Source: Sphingomonas kaistensis
Lineage (GTDB): Bacteria > Pseudomonadota > Alphaproteobacteria > Sphingomonadales > Sphingomonadaceae
Reading direction: 5' to 3'
Length of the DNA stretch: 64,000 bases
NCBI RefSeq assembly: GCF_011927725.1
Contig: NZ_JAATJC010000001.1
Span: 2,782,239-2,846,238 of the forward strand
Below are positions 8,287 to 16,461 of the stretch, in pieces. The notes below the pieces were generated by a model that searched no databases, was not told the origin of the DNA, and worked only from the letters and a program-made list of their open reading frames with translations. The first letter of the stretch is position 1. Each line of letters starts with the position of its first letter. The position numbers and the translations under genes were made by a program.

Positions 8287-8607
8287 TCAGTTCCTCAGCA
8301 GGTCGCGAAGGTTGGACTGGTAGGCGATCGACACCATCAGTCCGGCCAGGCAAATTCGGACCAACCACTTGGCGACCGTTTGCCAGGCCGATTTCTTGAC
8401 GTCGCGCCAGGCCCCAAGCAACTCGCGCAGCTCATCCATGTCGCGTCGCGCCGTTTTGTCCTCAAGGCCTAAGGAAGTGAGTGCCCGACAGGCGCCGGCG
8501 TTGCTGGCCTCCTCGACCATGGCCTGCAGGATCACGAAATTGACCGGCTGCCCTTCCGCGCTGGCGATAAGCTGGGCGAGCAGCTCGTCCGAATCCCGCC
8601 GGATCAA
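8287..8607 (-). CDS. DUF6127 family small membrane protein
   Basis: A 106-aa protein of the DUF6127 type found between portal and protease genes in sphingomonad GTA-like clusters. It has an acidic helical N-terminus and one membrane segment near the C-terminus (VRICLAGLMVSIAY). I place the start at the TTG at 8607, which overlaps the portal stop (TTGA) and follows AGAGG by 8 nt; the longer frame to 8691 would overlap the portal gene by 88 nt. The role is unknown. The family name is recalled from annotation of related genomes. Confidence 0.7.
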   Translation of the reverse strand: MIRRDSDELLAQLIASAEGQPVNFVILQAMVEEASNAGACRALTSLGLEDKTARRDMDELRELLGAWRDVKKSAWQTVAKWLVRICLAGLMVSIAYQSNLRDLLRN

Positions 8608-9713
8608 TGCTGCTGCCTCTTGCGCTCGAAGCCGAGCATTTCGCGCTTCTCCTCGGACGAAATGAAGTCGGCTTGGGCCACCATCTGCCACAGCCGCTCG
8701 CGATCCTCCGCAAGCTCGCTGATCGCATCCGTGTCGATGGCCAGCTTGACCGGACCGATCCAGTCACGCAGCGCCTCCGACATCTCGCCGATGATGCGTT
8801 CGGCAAGTGGCAGCACCGTCTGCCGGTAAAGCGCCCGCCCGGCTTCCCGCAGGTTGCTGTAGGCGGTGTCCCCGGGCAGGCCGAGCAACACCGGCGGCAC
8901 TCCGAAGGCCAACGCGATATCGCGTGCCGCGGCTTCCTTGACCGCCACGAAATCCATGTCGGTCGGGCTCAACCCAAGCGACTGCCAACGCAATCCCCCC
9001 TCCAGCAGCATCGGCCGGCCGGCGTTGAGGCTCCCGCTGAACTGCTTCTCGATCTCCTCGCGAAGACGTTCGAATTGCGACGCGCTCAGCGGCGCGCCAT
9101 CCGGCGGATCGTAGGTCAGCGCACCCGAGGGCCGCGCCGCATTGTCGAGCAACGCCTTGTTCCAGCGGCTCGCACGATTGTGGATGGACGCGGCAGCACA
9201 TGCCGCTTCCAGGCATCCAAGCCCGCTCTGATCCTGCACCGGATTGAGCGATTTGATATGGATGAGCTGGACGCGTTCGAGAGCATCGTGGCGATTGATC
9301 CTGACCGACCTGCGACCGGCCCGGTAGGTATAGCCGCGCGGCCATCCGCGCTCGTCCGTGTCGACCGTGACGCGGTCCGGTTGCAGCAGGAACAGCTCTG
9401 CCGGGGCACCGAGCGCTTCGACCAGCTGAAGGTAAGCGTTACCATGCAGCAGCAGCGAAGCCGCAACCTGCTCGAGCAGGCTGGCGCGCCCGATCAGCGA
9501 GGCCGCTGCGTTATCGCCTTCGAGCGCGTACACCTTGAGCGCGCCCACCGCGCCAGCGACCATCCGTACTGCCCGCTGACCGACCGGATTACCAAGGAAC
9601 ACCTCTTTTAGCTGTGCCTGATAGCCGCTCGGGAAGAGGTTGCGTTCGCTTGGCCCCGGATAAGACAGGAACAGCGGCGGAACGTCCGCCGACTTGCGTC
9701 CGAACCACCGCAT
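8604..9713 (-). CDS. Phage/GTA portal protein (HK97 type)
   Basis: A 368-aa HK97-family portal (TIGR01537-like): it contains NPVGQRAVRMVAGAVG near the start, LLLHGNAYLQLV, the loop GLGCLEAACAAASIHN and the diagnostic IALAFGVPPVLLGLPGDT followed by AYSNLREAGRALYRQTV. The portal forms the dodecameric vertex through which DNA enters the head. The ATG at 9713 is preceded by AAAGGA at 6-7 nt. It is the first gene of the operon. GTA and phage operons usually have the large terminase just upstream, but here only ~280 nt separate the portal from rpsF, so no terminase is adjacent. Confidence 0.92.
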   Translation of the reverse strand: MRWFGRKSADVPPLFLSYPGPSERNLFPSGYQAQLKEVFLGNPVGQRAVRMVAGAVGALKVYALEGDNAAASLIGRASLLEQVAASLLLHGNAYLQLVEALGAPAELFLLQPDRVTVDTDERGWPRGYTYRAGRRSVRINRHDALERVQLIHIKSLNPVQDQSGLGCLEAACAAASIHNRASRWNKALLDNAARPSGALTYDPPDGAPLSASQFERLREEIEKQFSGSLNAGRPMLLEGGLRWQSLGLSPTDMDFVAVKEAAARDIALAFGVPPVLLGLPGDTAYSNLREAGRALYRQTVLPLAERIIGEMSEALRDWIGPVKLAIDTDAISELAEDRERLWQMVAQADFISSEEKREMLGFERKRQQH

Positions 9714-9768
9714 CTCAGATCCTTTGATGATCGGGCCGACCGTCCTGCGATTCGTCCCAGTGTTCATG

Positions 9769-9797
9769 TATGTGCCAGAATAGCGTGACGATGTCAA
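9769..9797 (-). promoter_or_regulatory. Sigma-70-type promoter of the head-tail operon
   Basis: On the minus strand a perfect -35 TTGACA (9797-9792) is followed after 17 nt by CACATA (9774-9769). Transcription would start near 9762, about 50 nt before the portal start. The -10 is weak. Position and the -35 match are seen; activity is inferred. Confidence 0.45.
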
Positions 9798-9990
9798 GCG
9801 TTTTGTGCCTGATAGGTTAGTTGGGTTTGTGCGGTCATGAGCCGGACTTGCGTGCTGGCCCCACCTGTGCCAAAGGCCCGCGTCCGTTGCCGCAATCCGT
9901 TTGCGCGGCGGGCATCAGGAATACCGACGACAGCCGGAGGGGCGTTCGCATGGGGCGGATGTCAGCGATCGGTCAACATGAGAGACTTGC

Positions 9991-10431
9991 ATGCCGCTTT
10001 ACGAGCATGTCTTTCTCGCAAGGCAGGATCTGGCTCAAGCCCAGGTCGACGCCCTTGCCGAGACGGCAACCAACATCATCAACGAACACGGTGGAAGCAT
10101 CGTCAAGGCCGAGACCTGGGGTCTCCGTGGCCTCGCCTATCGGATCGCCAAGAACCGCAAGGCCCATTACGTGATGCTCGACATCGACGCGCCGGCCGCT
10201 GCCGTCGCCGAGCTCGAGCGCCAGACGGGCATCAACGAAGACGTGATCCGCTACATGACCGTGCGCGTCGACGCGCATGAGAAGGGTCCGTCGGCGATGA
10301 TGCGTCGTCAGGAGCGTGACCGCAGTGAGCGTGGCGATCGCGGTGATCGTGGTGACCGCGGCGATCGTGGTCCCCGCATGGACCGGGGCGATCGCCCCGA
10401 CCGTGGTCCGCGCGAAGAGATGGGAGCGTAA
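9991..10431 (+). CDS. rpsF: 30S ribosomal protein S6
   Basis: A 146-aa S6 protein ([14 protein letters not shown]..., [19 protein letters not shown]), which binds 16S rRNA with S18 in the small subunit platform. The first ~100 residues are the conserved ferredoxin-like S6 domain; the tail after residue ~110 is a low-complexity Arg-Gly-Asp repeat with several RGDRGD units, longer than in E. coli S6 and common in sphingomonads. The ATG at 9991 follows GAGAG by 6 nt. It heads the rpsF-rpsR-rplI operon; rpsR starts 3 nt after its stop. The ~190-nt leader could contain an S6:S18 autoregulatory element, but I could not define one. Confidence 0.96.
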   Translation: MPLYEHVFLARQDLAQAQVDALAETATNIINEHGGSIVKAETWGLRGLAYRIAKNRKAHYVMLDIDAPAAAVAELERQTGINEDVIRYMTVRVDAHEKGPSAMMRRQERDRSERGDRGDRGDRGDRGPRMDRGDRPDRGPREEMGA

Positions 10432-10434
10432 CCG

Positions 10435-10659
10435 ATGGCCCGTGCATTTTTCCGCCGCCGCAAGTCGTGCCCCTTCTCGGGCAAGGATGCTCCCCAGATC
10501 GACTACAAGGACGTTCGTCTGCTCCAGGGCTTCGTGTCTGAGCGTGGCAAGATCGTCCCGAGCCGCATCACCGCGGTGAGCACCAAGAAGCAGCGCGAGC
10601 TGGCCAAGGCGATCAAGCGCGCCCGCCACATCGGCCTGCTCCCCTACGTGGTCAAGTAA
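10435..10659 (+). CDS. rpsR: 30S ribosomal protein S18
   Basis: A 74-aa S18 protein: it contains [19 protein letters not shown], matching the conserved N-terminal half, and the basic C-terminal helix [18 protein letters not shown]. It forms a heterodimer with S6 on the 30S platform. The ATG at 10435 lies 3 nt after the rpsF stop with GGGAG upstream, so it is co-translated with rpsF. Length and sequence are normal. Confidence 0.97.
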   Translation: MARAFFRRRKSCPFSGKDAPQIDYKDVRLLQGFVSERGKIVPSRITAVSTKKQRELAKAIKRARHIGLLPYVVK

Positions 10660-10671
10660 GGAGCGCTACCC

Positions 10672-11271
10672 ATGGATGTCATCCTGCTTGAGCGCGTCGA
10701 GAAGCTCGGCGCCATCGGCGATGTCGTTACCGTCAAGAACGGTTTCGCTCGCAACTACCTCCTGCCGCGCAAGAAGGCGCTTCGTGCCAACGAAGCCAAC
10801 CGGAAGCTGTTCGAGGCCAATCGTTCCAAGATCGAGTCCGACAATGCCGAGCGTCGCACGGCGGCGCAGGACTCGGCCAAGGGTGTGGACGGCAAGACCG
10901 TCCAGCTGATTCGTCAGGCATCGAACACCGGCCAGCTATATGGTTCGGTCAGCGCCCGCGATATCGTCGATGCCCTCGAGGCCGACGGTGCCAAGGTCGC
11001 CAAGAGCCAGGTCGTGCTTGATCGTCCGATCAAGTCGATCGGCATGCACGAAGTGCGCGTCGTCCTCCACGCCGAGGTTGCGGTCACCGTCAAGGTGAAC
11101 GTCGCCCGCTCGCCTGAAGAGGCCGAGCTGCAGGCGCAGGGCGTCGACGTCATGGCCCAGATGTTCGAGCGTGATAACGCCGGCTTCACCGAGGCCTACG
11201 ATCCCAACGCCGAGCCCGGCACCATTGCCGAGGAAGGCGAAGCGGAGGCAGAGCAGGCTCCCGAAGCCTGA
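10672..11271 (+). CDS. rplI: 50S ribosomal protein L9
   Basis: A 199-aa L9 protein. The N-terminal rRNA-binding domain is clear (MDVILLERVEKLG, VTVKNGFARNYLLPRKKAL), followed by the long connecting helix (~45-75) and the C-terminal domain (~80-150). It is longer than the ~149 aa of E. coli because of an acidic Glu/Ala-rich tail. The ATG follows AAGGAG by 8 nt. It is last in the rpsF-rpsR-rplI operon and is followed by a strong terminator at 11296. Confidence 0.96.
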   Translation: MDVILLERVEKLGAIGDVVTVKNGFARNYLLPRKKALRANEANRKLFEANRSKIESDNAERRTAAQDSAKGVDGKTVQLIRQASNTGQLYGSVSARDIVDALEADGAKVAKSQVVLDRPIKSIGMHEVRVVLHAEVAVTVKVNVARSPEEAELQAQGVDVMAQMFERDNAGFTEAYDPNAEPGTIAEEGEAEAEQAPEA

Positions 11272-11295
11272 TCTCCATCGCTGCAACCAGTGACA

Positions 11296-11332
11296 AGGGC
11301 CGTCCGGTATTACCGGGCGGCCCTTTCCTTTT
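11296..11332 (+). terminator. Intrinsic terminator of the rpsF-rpsR-rplI operon
   Basis: A 12-bp stem (11296-11307 with 11313-11324, one G-U pair) with a short loop is followed by TTTCCTTTT. It lies 25 nt after the rplI stop. Confidence 0.88.
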
Positions 11333-11364
11333 GTCGCAAGGACTTCCGTCTGCCGCAACGCCGC

Positions 11365-11389
11365 GGAACGCTCGTCTTCTCCGGCCATT
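11365..11389 (+). promoter_or_regulatory. Possible EcfG-type promoter upstream of the Gly/Ser-rich gene
   Basis: GGAAC (11365-11369) is followed after 16 nt by CATT; the EcfG consensus is GGAAC-N16/17-CGTT, so the -10 has one mismatch. It sits about 40 nt before the start of the gene at 11426. Weak on its own. Confidence 0.3.
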
Positions 11390-11425
11390 TCCCTTGAAGA
11401 GCGTGGGACTTGGAGGAGAGACGAC

Positions 11426-11953
11426 ATGAACGCCGACGATCGCATCCCTGGCCAGCAAGGCCTCGACGGACAAACCCCTCAGGGCCGCCAGCCTGCCCCA
11501 CAACCAGGAACCGCTGGACAGGCGGATGGCGGCATGTCGACCGGCCAGGCCTCGTACGGCAACAGCGGTGACACGGGCAGTGAAACTCTCGACCCGAATG
11601 GCAGCAGCCTCGGCCAGGAGAGCGACGAGGGACAGTCCGGTGAGACTGGCGAAGGTCGCGAAACCAGGCTGTTCAGCGGCACCGAGAATGACCTTGGCAG
11701 CGCCGGCACAGGTCGGTCCGGCATCGCGGGAAGTGTCGATGATCCCAATAGGTCGAACGCCAATCTCGGCGGCAGTACCGGTCGCTCGGGTATCGAAGGC
11801 AGCCTCGACGCCGAGGACCAGAGCTTCGCCGATCAAGGCCAGGGTGCCATGAGCGGTGACGCAATGGGTTCGGCCGAAAAGGGCGGAACGACCGACATCG
11901 ATACCGAGCGCGCCCACAGTCGCGATGGCGACATCGAGGGAAGCAGCCTGTAA
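11426..11953 (+). CDS. Low-complexity Gly/Ser/Asp-rich hypothetical protein
   Basis: A 175-aa hydrophilic, acidic protein made almost entirely of Gly, Ser, Asp, Glu, Gln and Thr, with two similar blocks (GTGRSGIAGSVDDPN near residue 95 and STGRSGIEGSLDAED near 117) that look like an internal duplication. No signal peptide, membrane segment or known domain is visible; it is probably disordered, like small stress or desiccation proteins of sphingomonads. The start has a strong GGAGGAG box 8 nt upstream. It is monocistronic after the rplI terminator. I do not recognise a family. Confidence 0.7.
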   Translation: MNADDRIPGQQGLDGQTPQGRQPAPQPGTAGQADGGMSTGQASYGNSGDTGSETLDPNGSSLGQESDEGQSGETGEGRETRLFSGTENDLGSAGTGRSGIAGSVDDPNRSNANLGGSTGRSGIEGSLDAEDQSFADQGQGAMSGDAMGSAEKGGTTDIDTERAHSRDGDIEGSSL

Positions 11954-12020
11954 GGTTTTCGGCCTGGGGGCGCGCGCGGTTGCGCTCCCAGGCCAATTCT
12001 CGCCTCCTTGGCTCGATCGG

Positions 12021-12491
12021 CTATCGGATGCGGTAGTAGTCCGCGACCCGGTCGAGTGCCATTTTCAGGACCAGCTTGCCTGCCCGCGCCGGCCACCCAA
12101 GGGCCGTTTCAGCGTCCCGCATCCCCTCGCCCGCGCAGACGATCCGCCACAGGATGTCCGACAGCCCCGTCCCGGCGGACTGGAGGGCATCGTCGAATCG
12201 GGCCTTGGCGATCGCCTGCATCTCGGTTCGTTCGAGCTTCTGTCCGCTGCCCTGCGCACTGGAACCCGGAGCCGGATCCCACCGCATCGTCACGCAAGGC
12301 GACAAGTTCGCACGTTCCCAGTCCGCACGCAGCTGCTCGCCGGCATCGAACTGCCGGCGATCGAGATGGCCATGGCGATGAAGCCATCCGAGCGGCGACT
12401 CCACCTGATTGACACTGACCGAGCGACGAACCCCACGGGTAACTTTGCCGCCGTCCTTGACCGCCTGCTCGATAATCACGCGCTTGGCCAT
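12021..12491 (-). CDS. DUF6456 domain-containing protein
   Basis: A 156-aa protein matching the alphaproteobacterial DUF6456 family: ESPLGWLHRHGHLDRRQFDAG in the first third, then GEQLRADWERANL, and a C-terminal helical part ending LVLKMALDRVADYYRIR, the family's usual end. Its function is not known to me; the fold suggests a DNA-binding or replication-linked helical protein. The ATG at 12491 follows a GGGGGG run at ~5 nt. It is divergent from the XRE regulator at 12589, and the ~100-nt intergenic region holds a short palindrome, so the two may be regulated together. Confidence 0.75.
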   Translation of the reverse strand: MAKRVIIEQAVKDGGKVTRGVRRSVSVNQVESPLGWLHRHGHLDRRQFDAGEQLRADWERANLSPCVTMRWDPAPGSSAQGSGQKLERTEMQAIAKARFDDALQSAGTGLSDILWRIVCAGEGMRDAETALGWPARAGKLVLKMALDRVADYYRIR

Positions 12492-12560
12492 GCATCCCCC
12501 CTGCCAGACCCGAGTCGTCCCCACTTGCCAGATCGCGTCGAATGTAGGACAGGAGAAAAA

Positions 12561-12573
12561 AACCTAAAAGGTT
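12561..12573. promoter_or_regulatory. Palindrome AACCT-AAA-AGGTT, possible operator
   Basis: A perfect 5-bp inverted repeat with a 3-nt spacer lies between the divergent DUF6456 and XRE genes, 16 nt before the XRE start. Such sites often bind the neighbouring regulator; this is only inference from position. Confidence 0.3.
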
Positions 12574-12588
12574 CGTAGGGGGAAGTTG

Positions 12589-13155
12589 ATGATCACGCGT
12601 ATCCGCGAAGTCCGCAAAGCCAAGCGCATGACCTTGGACGACGTGGCACGGGCCTGCTCGCCGGCGACGACACCGCAAACGATCGGACGCCTCGAAACCG
12701 GCATGCGGACGGTCTCGATCGGGTGGCTCAATCGCATCGCGGATGCGCTCGGCGTGTCACCGACCGATCTTGTCGATCATCCCGAGGCTGAGAAGCTGGA
12801 GGTCATTGCCCTCCTCAACGGTGACAGCGCCGTCGCTCCGCGCAAGGCCCAGGTGGTCCTTCCTCCTCGCCCGGAGCCGGCGCAAGTCGCCATCCTCGTC
12901 ACCGCCAGCATCGCCGATTATCGCACCGGCGACGAACTGTGGTGCGATCGCTTGAGCCCGGAGCAATTTGGACGTGCGCTCAATCGCGATGTCCTGGTTC
13001 CTCGCCCCAGTGGCCGCTTCCAGTTTGGGCGGCTGCTCGCGCGCGAAGAAGGCAAGCTGCACCTGCTTCCCCTTGGCAGCGGTGCCCGCCAGGTCGTGGT
13101 CAGCGATCCGAGCTTCCTCGCGCTTCCCGCCAGACTCGTTCGCAAGCTCGGTTGA
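12589..13155 (+). CDS. XRE-family helix-turn-helix transcriptional regulator
   Basis: A 188-aa regulator. Residues ~1-60 form an XRE/Cro helix-turn-helix (ITRIREVRKAKRMTLDDVAR, then TPQTIGRLETGMRTVSIGWL and IADALGVSPTDLV). The C-terminal ~110 residues are beta-rich and recall the S24/LexA-like ligand or dimerisation fold (RFQFGRLLAREEGKLHLLPL), but I see no catalytic Ser-Lys pair, so self-cleavage is not expected. The ATG at 12589 has GGGGG upstream; an in-frame TTG at 12586 is a weaker option. Divergent from the DUF6456 gene, with a palindrome in the shared intergenic region. Confidence 0.8.
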   Translation: MITRIREVRKAKRMTLDDVARACSPATTPQTIGRLETGMRTVSIGWLNRIADALGVSPTDLVDHPEAEKLEVIALLNGDSAVAPRKAQVVLPPRPEPAQVAILVTASIADYRTGDELWCDRLSPEQFGRALNRDVLVPRPSGRFQFGRLLAREEGKLHLLPLGSGARQVVVSDPSFLALPARLVRKLG

Positions 13156-13237
13156 ACCCCCCGCCCGACTTGCTGAGCGCTTGGCGGCGGTTGACCGGCG
13201 GCGAAAAGACTGGAAAAGGCGCCGCTCCCCTGCCTTG

Positions 13238-13313
13238 GGGCGCTTAGCTCAGTTGGTAGAGCGGCTCGTTTACACCGAGTAGGTCGGCGGTTCGAACCCG
13301 TCAGCGCCCACCA
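13238..13313 (+). tRNA. tRNA-Val (anticodon UAC)
   Basis: A complete 76-nt cloverleaf: acceptor stem GGGCGCT/AGCGCCC; D arm GCTC-AGTTGGTA-GAGC; anticodon arm with loop TTTACAC, anticodon TAC; T arm GGCGG-TTCGAAC-CCGTC; and an encoded CCA end at 13311-13313. It reads GTA and, with wobble, other Val codons. It stands alone; no integration duplicate of its 3' end is visible in the window. Confidence 0.97.
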
Positions 13314-13431
13314 CATCCCGCCCATGACGGGCTGCCGGATATCGGGACAGAACCGACAGAATTCGGTCCTTTGACATGGCCATCCTCACAGTCCGCCAAA
13401 GCGCAATCCTCTGCCCCCGTCACCGTGGCGC

Positions 13432-14355
13432 CTACACCGCGGCCATCCCCACTTCCTGGAAGTAGCGGCGCAGTCCCGCGCTTGTGGCCGGAGCCATTTC
13501 GATGAAGACGCGCCTACCGTCGTGGGGATCGTCCCGCCGCACCAGCAAGCCGCGATCGGTCATCGACTTGATCCAGCGCAGGGCCGTGGTCGCGGGAACC
13601 GCGGCGGCAATGCACAGGCTTGAAACCGGGACCCGATGCTGAACGATCTCGGCCTGCAGCAGGTCGAGCAGCATGTCCCAGGCCGGATCGGCGAAAAGGT
13701 CTGCGGGAAGGAAGGTGGAGCGAAGCCGCCGTGCCCTGATCATCGACCGCAGCGCTTCGGCGGACACGTTGGGAACGTCCGAACGCGGTGGCGCCATGGT
13801 CGCGGGCGACAGCGGTGGGCCGGCGGAGGCCGTGCTCAGGCGCGCCAAGGTGGAGGCGATGCGGCTGACCTCTTCGCTCAGCTGCCGCAGGCGGGCGGCG
13901 CTGGCGTCCGAGGCAACGTCCCGCGCGGCGCCGATATGCTGGGGTTGCACCGCCAGCGAAAGGCTGGAGAAGCGTTCCATCTCATCGGCACTGACCAGCA
14001 ATTCGACATCGGCATCGGCAAGCTGCGCCAACACCTCGTCGACCTGCTCCAGCCGGGTGGCGACCACCACCCCGAAGCTCTTGCGTGCCGACTCCCGCCC
14101 GGCGCGATCGAGCAGGCGTCGGACGGGAAGGGTCGGCTCGTCGTCGAGCTCGATCCACAAGGCGGACAGCGTCGCCCGCTCCTCCAGCGCTTCCACCGCT
14201 TCCGCCGGGCTGAGCTCCGACAAGGTCCTGAGCCCGCTCAGTTCTGCCGTGGTGCGGGCACGGTGGCGCGCGGCGGGCGTGTCGCCGACGACCATGATGG
14301 GCGCACGGGCGGGTTCTGCATTGTCATAACGGAGTGAAGACGTGGCAACGGTCAT
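13432..14355 (-). CDS. MarR-like winged-helix regulator with N-terminal receiver-like region
   Basis: A 307-aa protein. The C-terminal ~100 residues carry a winged-helix domain of MarR type: ASSLCIAAAVPATTALRWI-like recognition helix (here VSSLCIAAAVPATTALRWI), then MTDRGLLVRRDDPHDGRRVF, the wing with the characteristic DP.DGR signature. Residues ~15-140 look like an alpha/beta response-regulator-like domain without obvious phosphorylation motif (PIMVVGDTPAARH, ALWIELDDEP, VVVATRLEQVDEVL). A Ser/Ala-rich linker joins them. The ATG at 14355 has AGGA 7 nt upstream. Target genes are unknown; it is monocistronic and convergent with the tRNA region. Confidence 0.72.
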   Translation of the reverse strand: MTVATSSLRYDNAEPARAPIMVVGDTPAARHRARTTAELSGLRTLSELSPAEAVEALEERATLSALWIELDDEPTLPVRRLLDRAGRESARKSFGVVVATRLEQVDEVLAQLADADVELLVSADEMERFSSLSLAVQPQHIGAARDVASDASAARLRQLSEEVSRIASTLARLSTASAGPPLSPATMAPPRSDVPNVSAEALRSMIRARRLRSTFLPADLFADPAWDMLLDLLQAEIVQHRVPVSSLCIAAAVPATTALRWIKSMTDRGLLVRRDDPHDGRRVFIEMAPATSAGLRRYFQEVGMAAV

Positions 14356-14515
14356 GACACCATCCTGTGGGAGTCAAACTAACCGAGCCTGAGCAGACTA
14401 CACTGCAAATCGGCGCCATGTCAGCGAAATCTTCGTCCGCATCGGATGTGACTGCCATCGGGCGGCAACAAGAACGGGTGTCTTGCGGGTTGGGGGCGAC
14501 TATAACGAGGGCGAA

Positions 14516-14797
14516 ATGACCAGCGGCAACAGCGACGACACCTGGTACCGGGGCAAGGTACTGATCAGCCTGCGCCATGGCATCCGCCAGTCGTCGCGGC
14601 TGGCCGAGGAACTCACCGGCGATCTGATCGTCGGCAACGAAGCGCTGGGCCTGCTCGGCCGCCTCAAGGCGATCGGCGCAGAGCTGGACAGCCTCGCGTT
14701 CAGCAACCCGGACATCCGCCGCGCCCACAACGACCCGCTCTGGGACCTGCCGCCGCACCCCTTTCGCACGGGCGCGGCCAGTCAGTCCGGCATGTAG
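14516..14797 (+). CDS. Small hypothetical protein (93 aa)
   Basis: A 93-aa hydrophilic protein starting MTSGNSDDTWYRGKVLISLR, with a predicted helical centre (SSRLAEELTGDLIVGNEALG). The ATG at 14516 has GAGGG 4 nt upstream; the in-frame start at 14483 lacks a ribosome binding site. The gene is divergent from the MarR-like regulator and its last 16 nt overlap the 3' end of cysQ on the other strand. It looks like a small conserved sphingomonad gene, but I recognise no family. Confidence 0.6.
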   Translation: MTSGNSDDTWYRGKVLISLRHGIRQSSRLAEELTGDLIVGNEALGLLGRLKAIGAELDSLAFSNPDIRRAHNDPLWDLPPHPFRTGAASQSGM

Positions 14798-15576
14798 GTC
14801 GCGAGCACCGGCCCATCCCAGCCGGCGGAGGCGGCGAAGCCTGCGTTCAGGAAGCCGGGCTTGCCGTAACCCAGCGGCAAGCCGTCCGGTCCCTCGACGC
14901 GCCCCCCGGCGGCGAGAAGGACCGCATGGCCGGCGGCCGTGTCCCATTCCGACGTAGGCGACAGCCGCGGGTAATAATCGGCGCTCCCTTCCGCCAGCAG
15001 GCAGAATTTGAGGCTTGAGCCGACCGATACCAGCTCGGCGTTGGGCAATTCGGCGGCAAGGAAATCGCGGGTCGCCTGGTTCATGTGCGATTTGGAGGCG
15101 ACCACGCTCAGCCGCTCGCCTAGCGAGCGGACCTTGAGCACGCTGCGTTTCCCGTCCGCTTCTTCGACCCAGGCGCCAAGTCCGACAACACCTGCCCACA
15201 GGCGCCCCTGCTCGGGGGCCAGGACCAGGCCCAGCACCGGCGTTCCTGCCACAACCAGGCCGATGTTGACGGTGTAATCGTCACCGCCGCGGACGAATTC
15301 GCGGGTGCCGTCGAGCGGATCGACCAGGAAGAAGGCCTCGGCGAGGTCGGGGATGCGGCCCGCCGCCGCTTCCTCCTCGGCCACCACCGGAACACCGGGG
15401 GCATGCCGGGCAAGCGCCGCCAGGATGATCGCCTCGGCCGCGCGGTCGGCCTCGGTCACCGGTGACAGGTCGCCCTTGCGCTCGACTGCGAAGCCCCGGC
15501 TCCGGACTGCCCGGATGGCCTCCCCCGCCTCGCGGCAGGCAGCCCCGAGCGGGTCCAGCAGCGCCGCCAGATCCAC
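14782..15576 (-). CDS. cysQ: 3'(2'),5'-bisphosphate nucleotidase CysQ (inositol monophosphatase family)
   Basis: A protein of ~264 aa in the FIG/inositol-phosphatase superfamily. It has the metal-binding motifs EADRAAEAIIL..., VAEEE (motif with the first metal-ligand Glu), FFLVDPLDGTREFVRGGDD (DPLDGT motif) and SEWDTAAGHAVLLAAGG (WDxAAGxA). CysQ dephosphorylates PAP, a by-product of sulfate assimilation. The GTG at 15576 is 1 nt after the SDR stop and gives a normal family length; an ATG at 15606, inside the SDR gene, is the alternative, and neither has a strong ribosome binding site. It is the last gene of the mccB-to-SDR transcription unit. Confidence 0.88.
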   Translation of the reverse strand: MDLAALLDPLGAACREAGEAIRAVRSRGFAVERKGDLSPVTEADRAAEAIILAALARHAPGVPVVAEEEAAAGRIPDLAEAFFLVDPLDGTREFVRGGDDYTVNIGLVVAGTPVLGLVLAPEQGRLWAGVVGLGAWVEEADGKRSVLKVRSLGERLSVVASKSHMNQATRDFLAAELPNAELVSVGSSLKFCLLAEGSADYYPRLSPTSEWDTAAGHAVLLAAGGRVEGPDGLPLGYGKPGFLNAGFAASAGWDGPVLATYMPD

Positions 15577-15577
15577 C

Positions 15578-16357
<780 letters not shown>

Positions 16358-16461
16358 GATCGAGCGCTCTCCCGAGAAGTAACTGATGGCGTCCCTTGGT
16401 CAGGTTCGGACGCCTGCGTGACTGCAGCGCGTCTACCCAAAGGCTCGCTTGGTGGACAGGA

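Noticed and set aside
1..9797. Complete inducible prophage
   Set aside because: No integrase, repressor, replication, lysis or terminase genes are visible in the window, so only a structural cluster (GTA-like or remnant) can be claimed.
9836..9990. S6:S18 autoregulatory leader before rpsF
   Set aside because: Such leaders are known, but I could not draw a hairpin with the required CCG loop with confidence.
10321..10420. Direct repeats in the end of rpsF as a separate repeat element
   Set aside because: They encode the Arg-Gly-Asp tail of S6 and need no other explanation.
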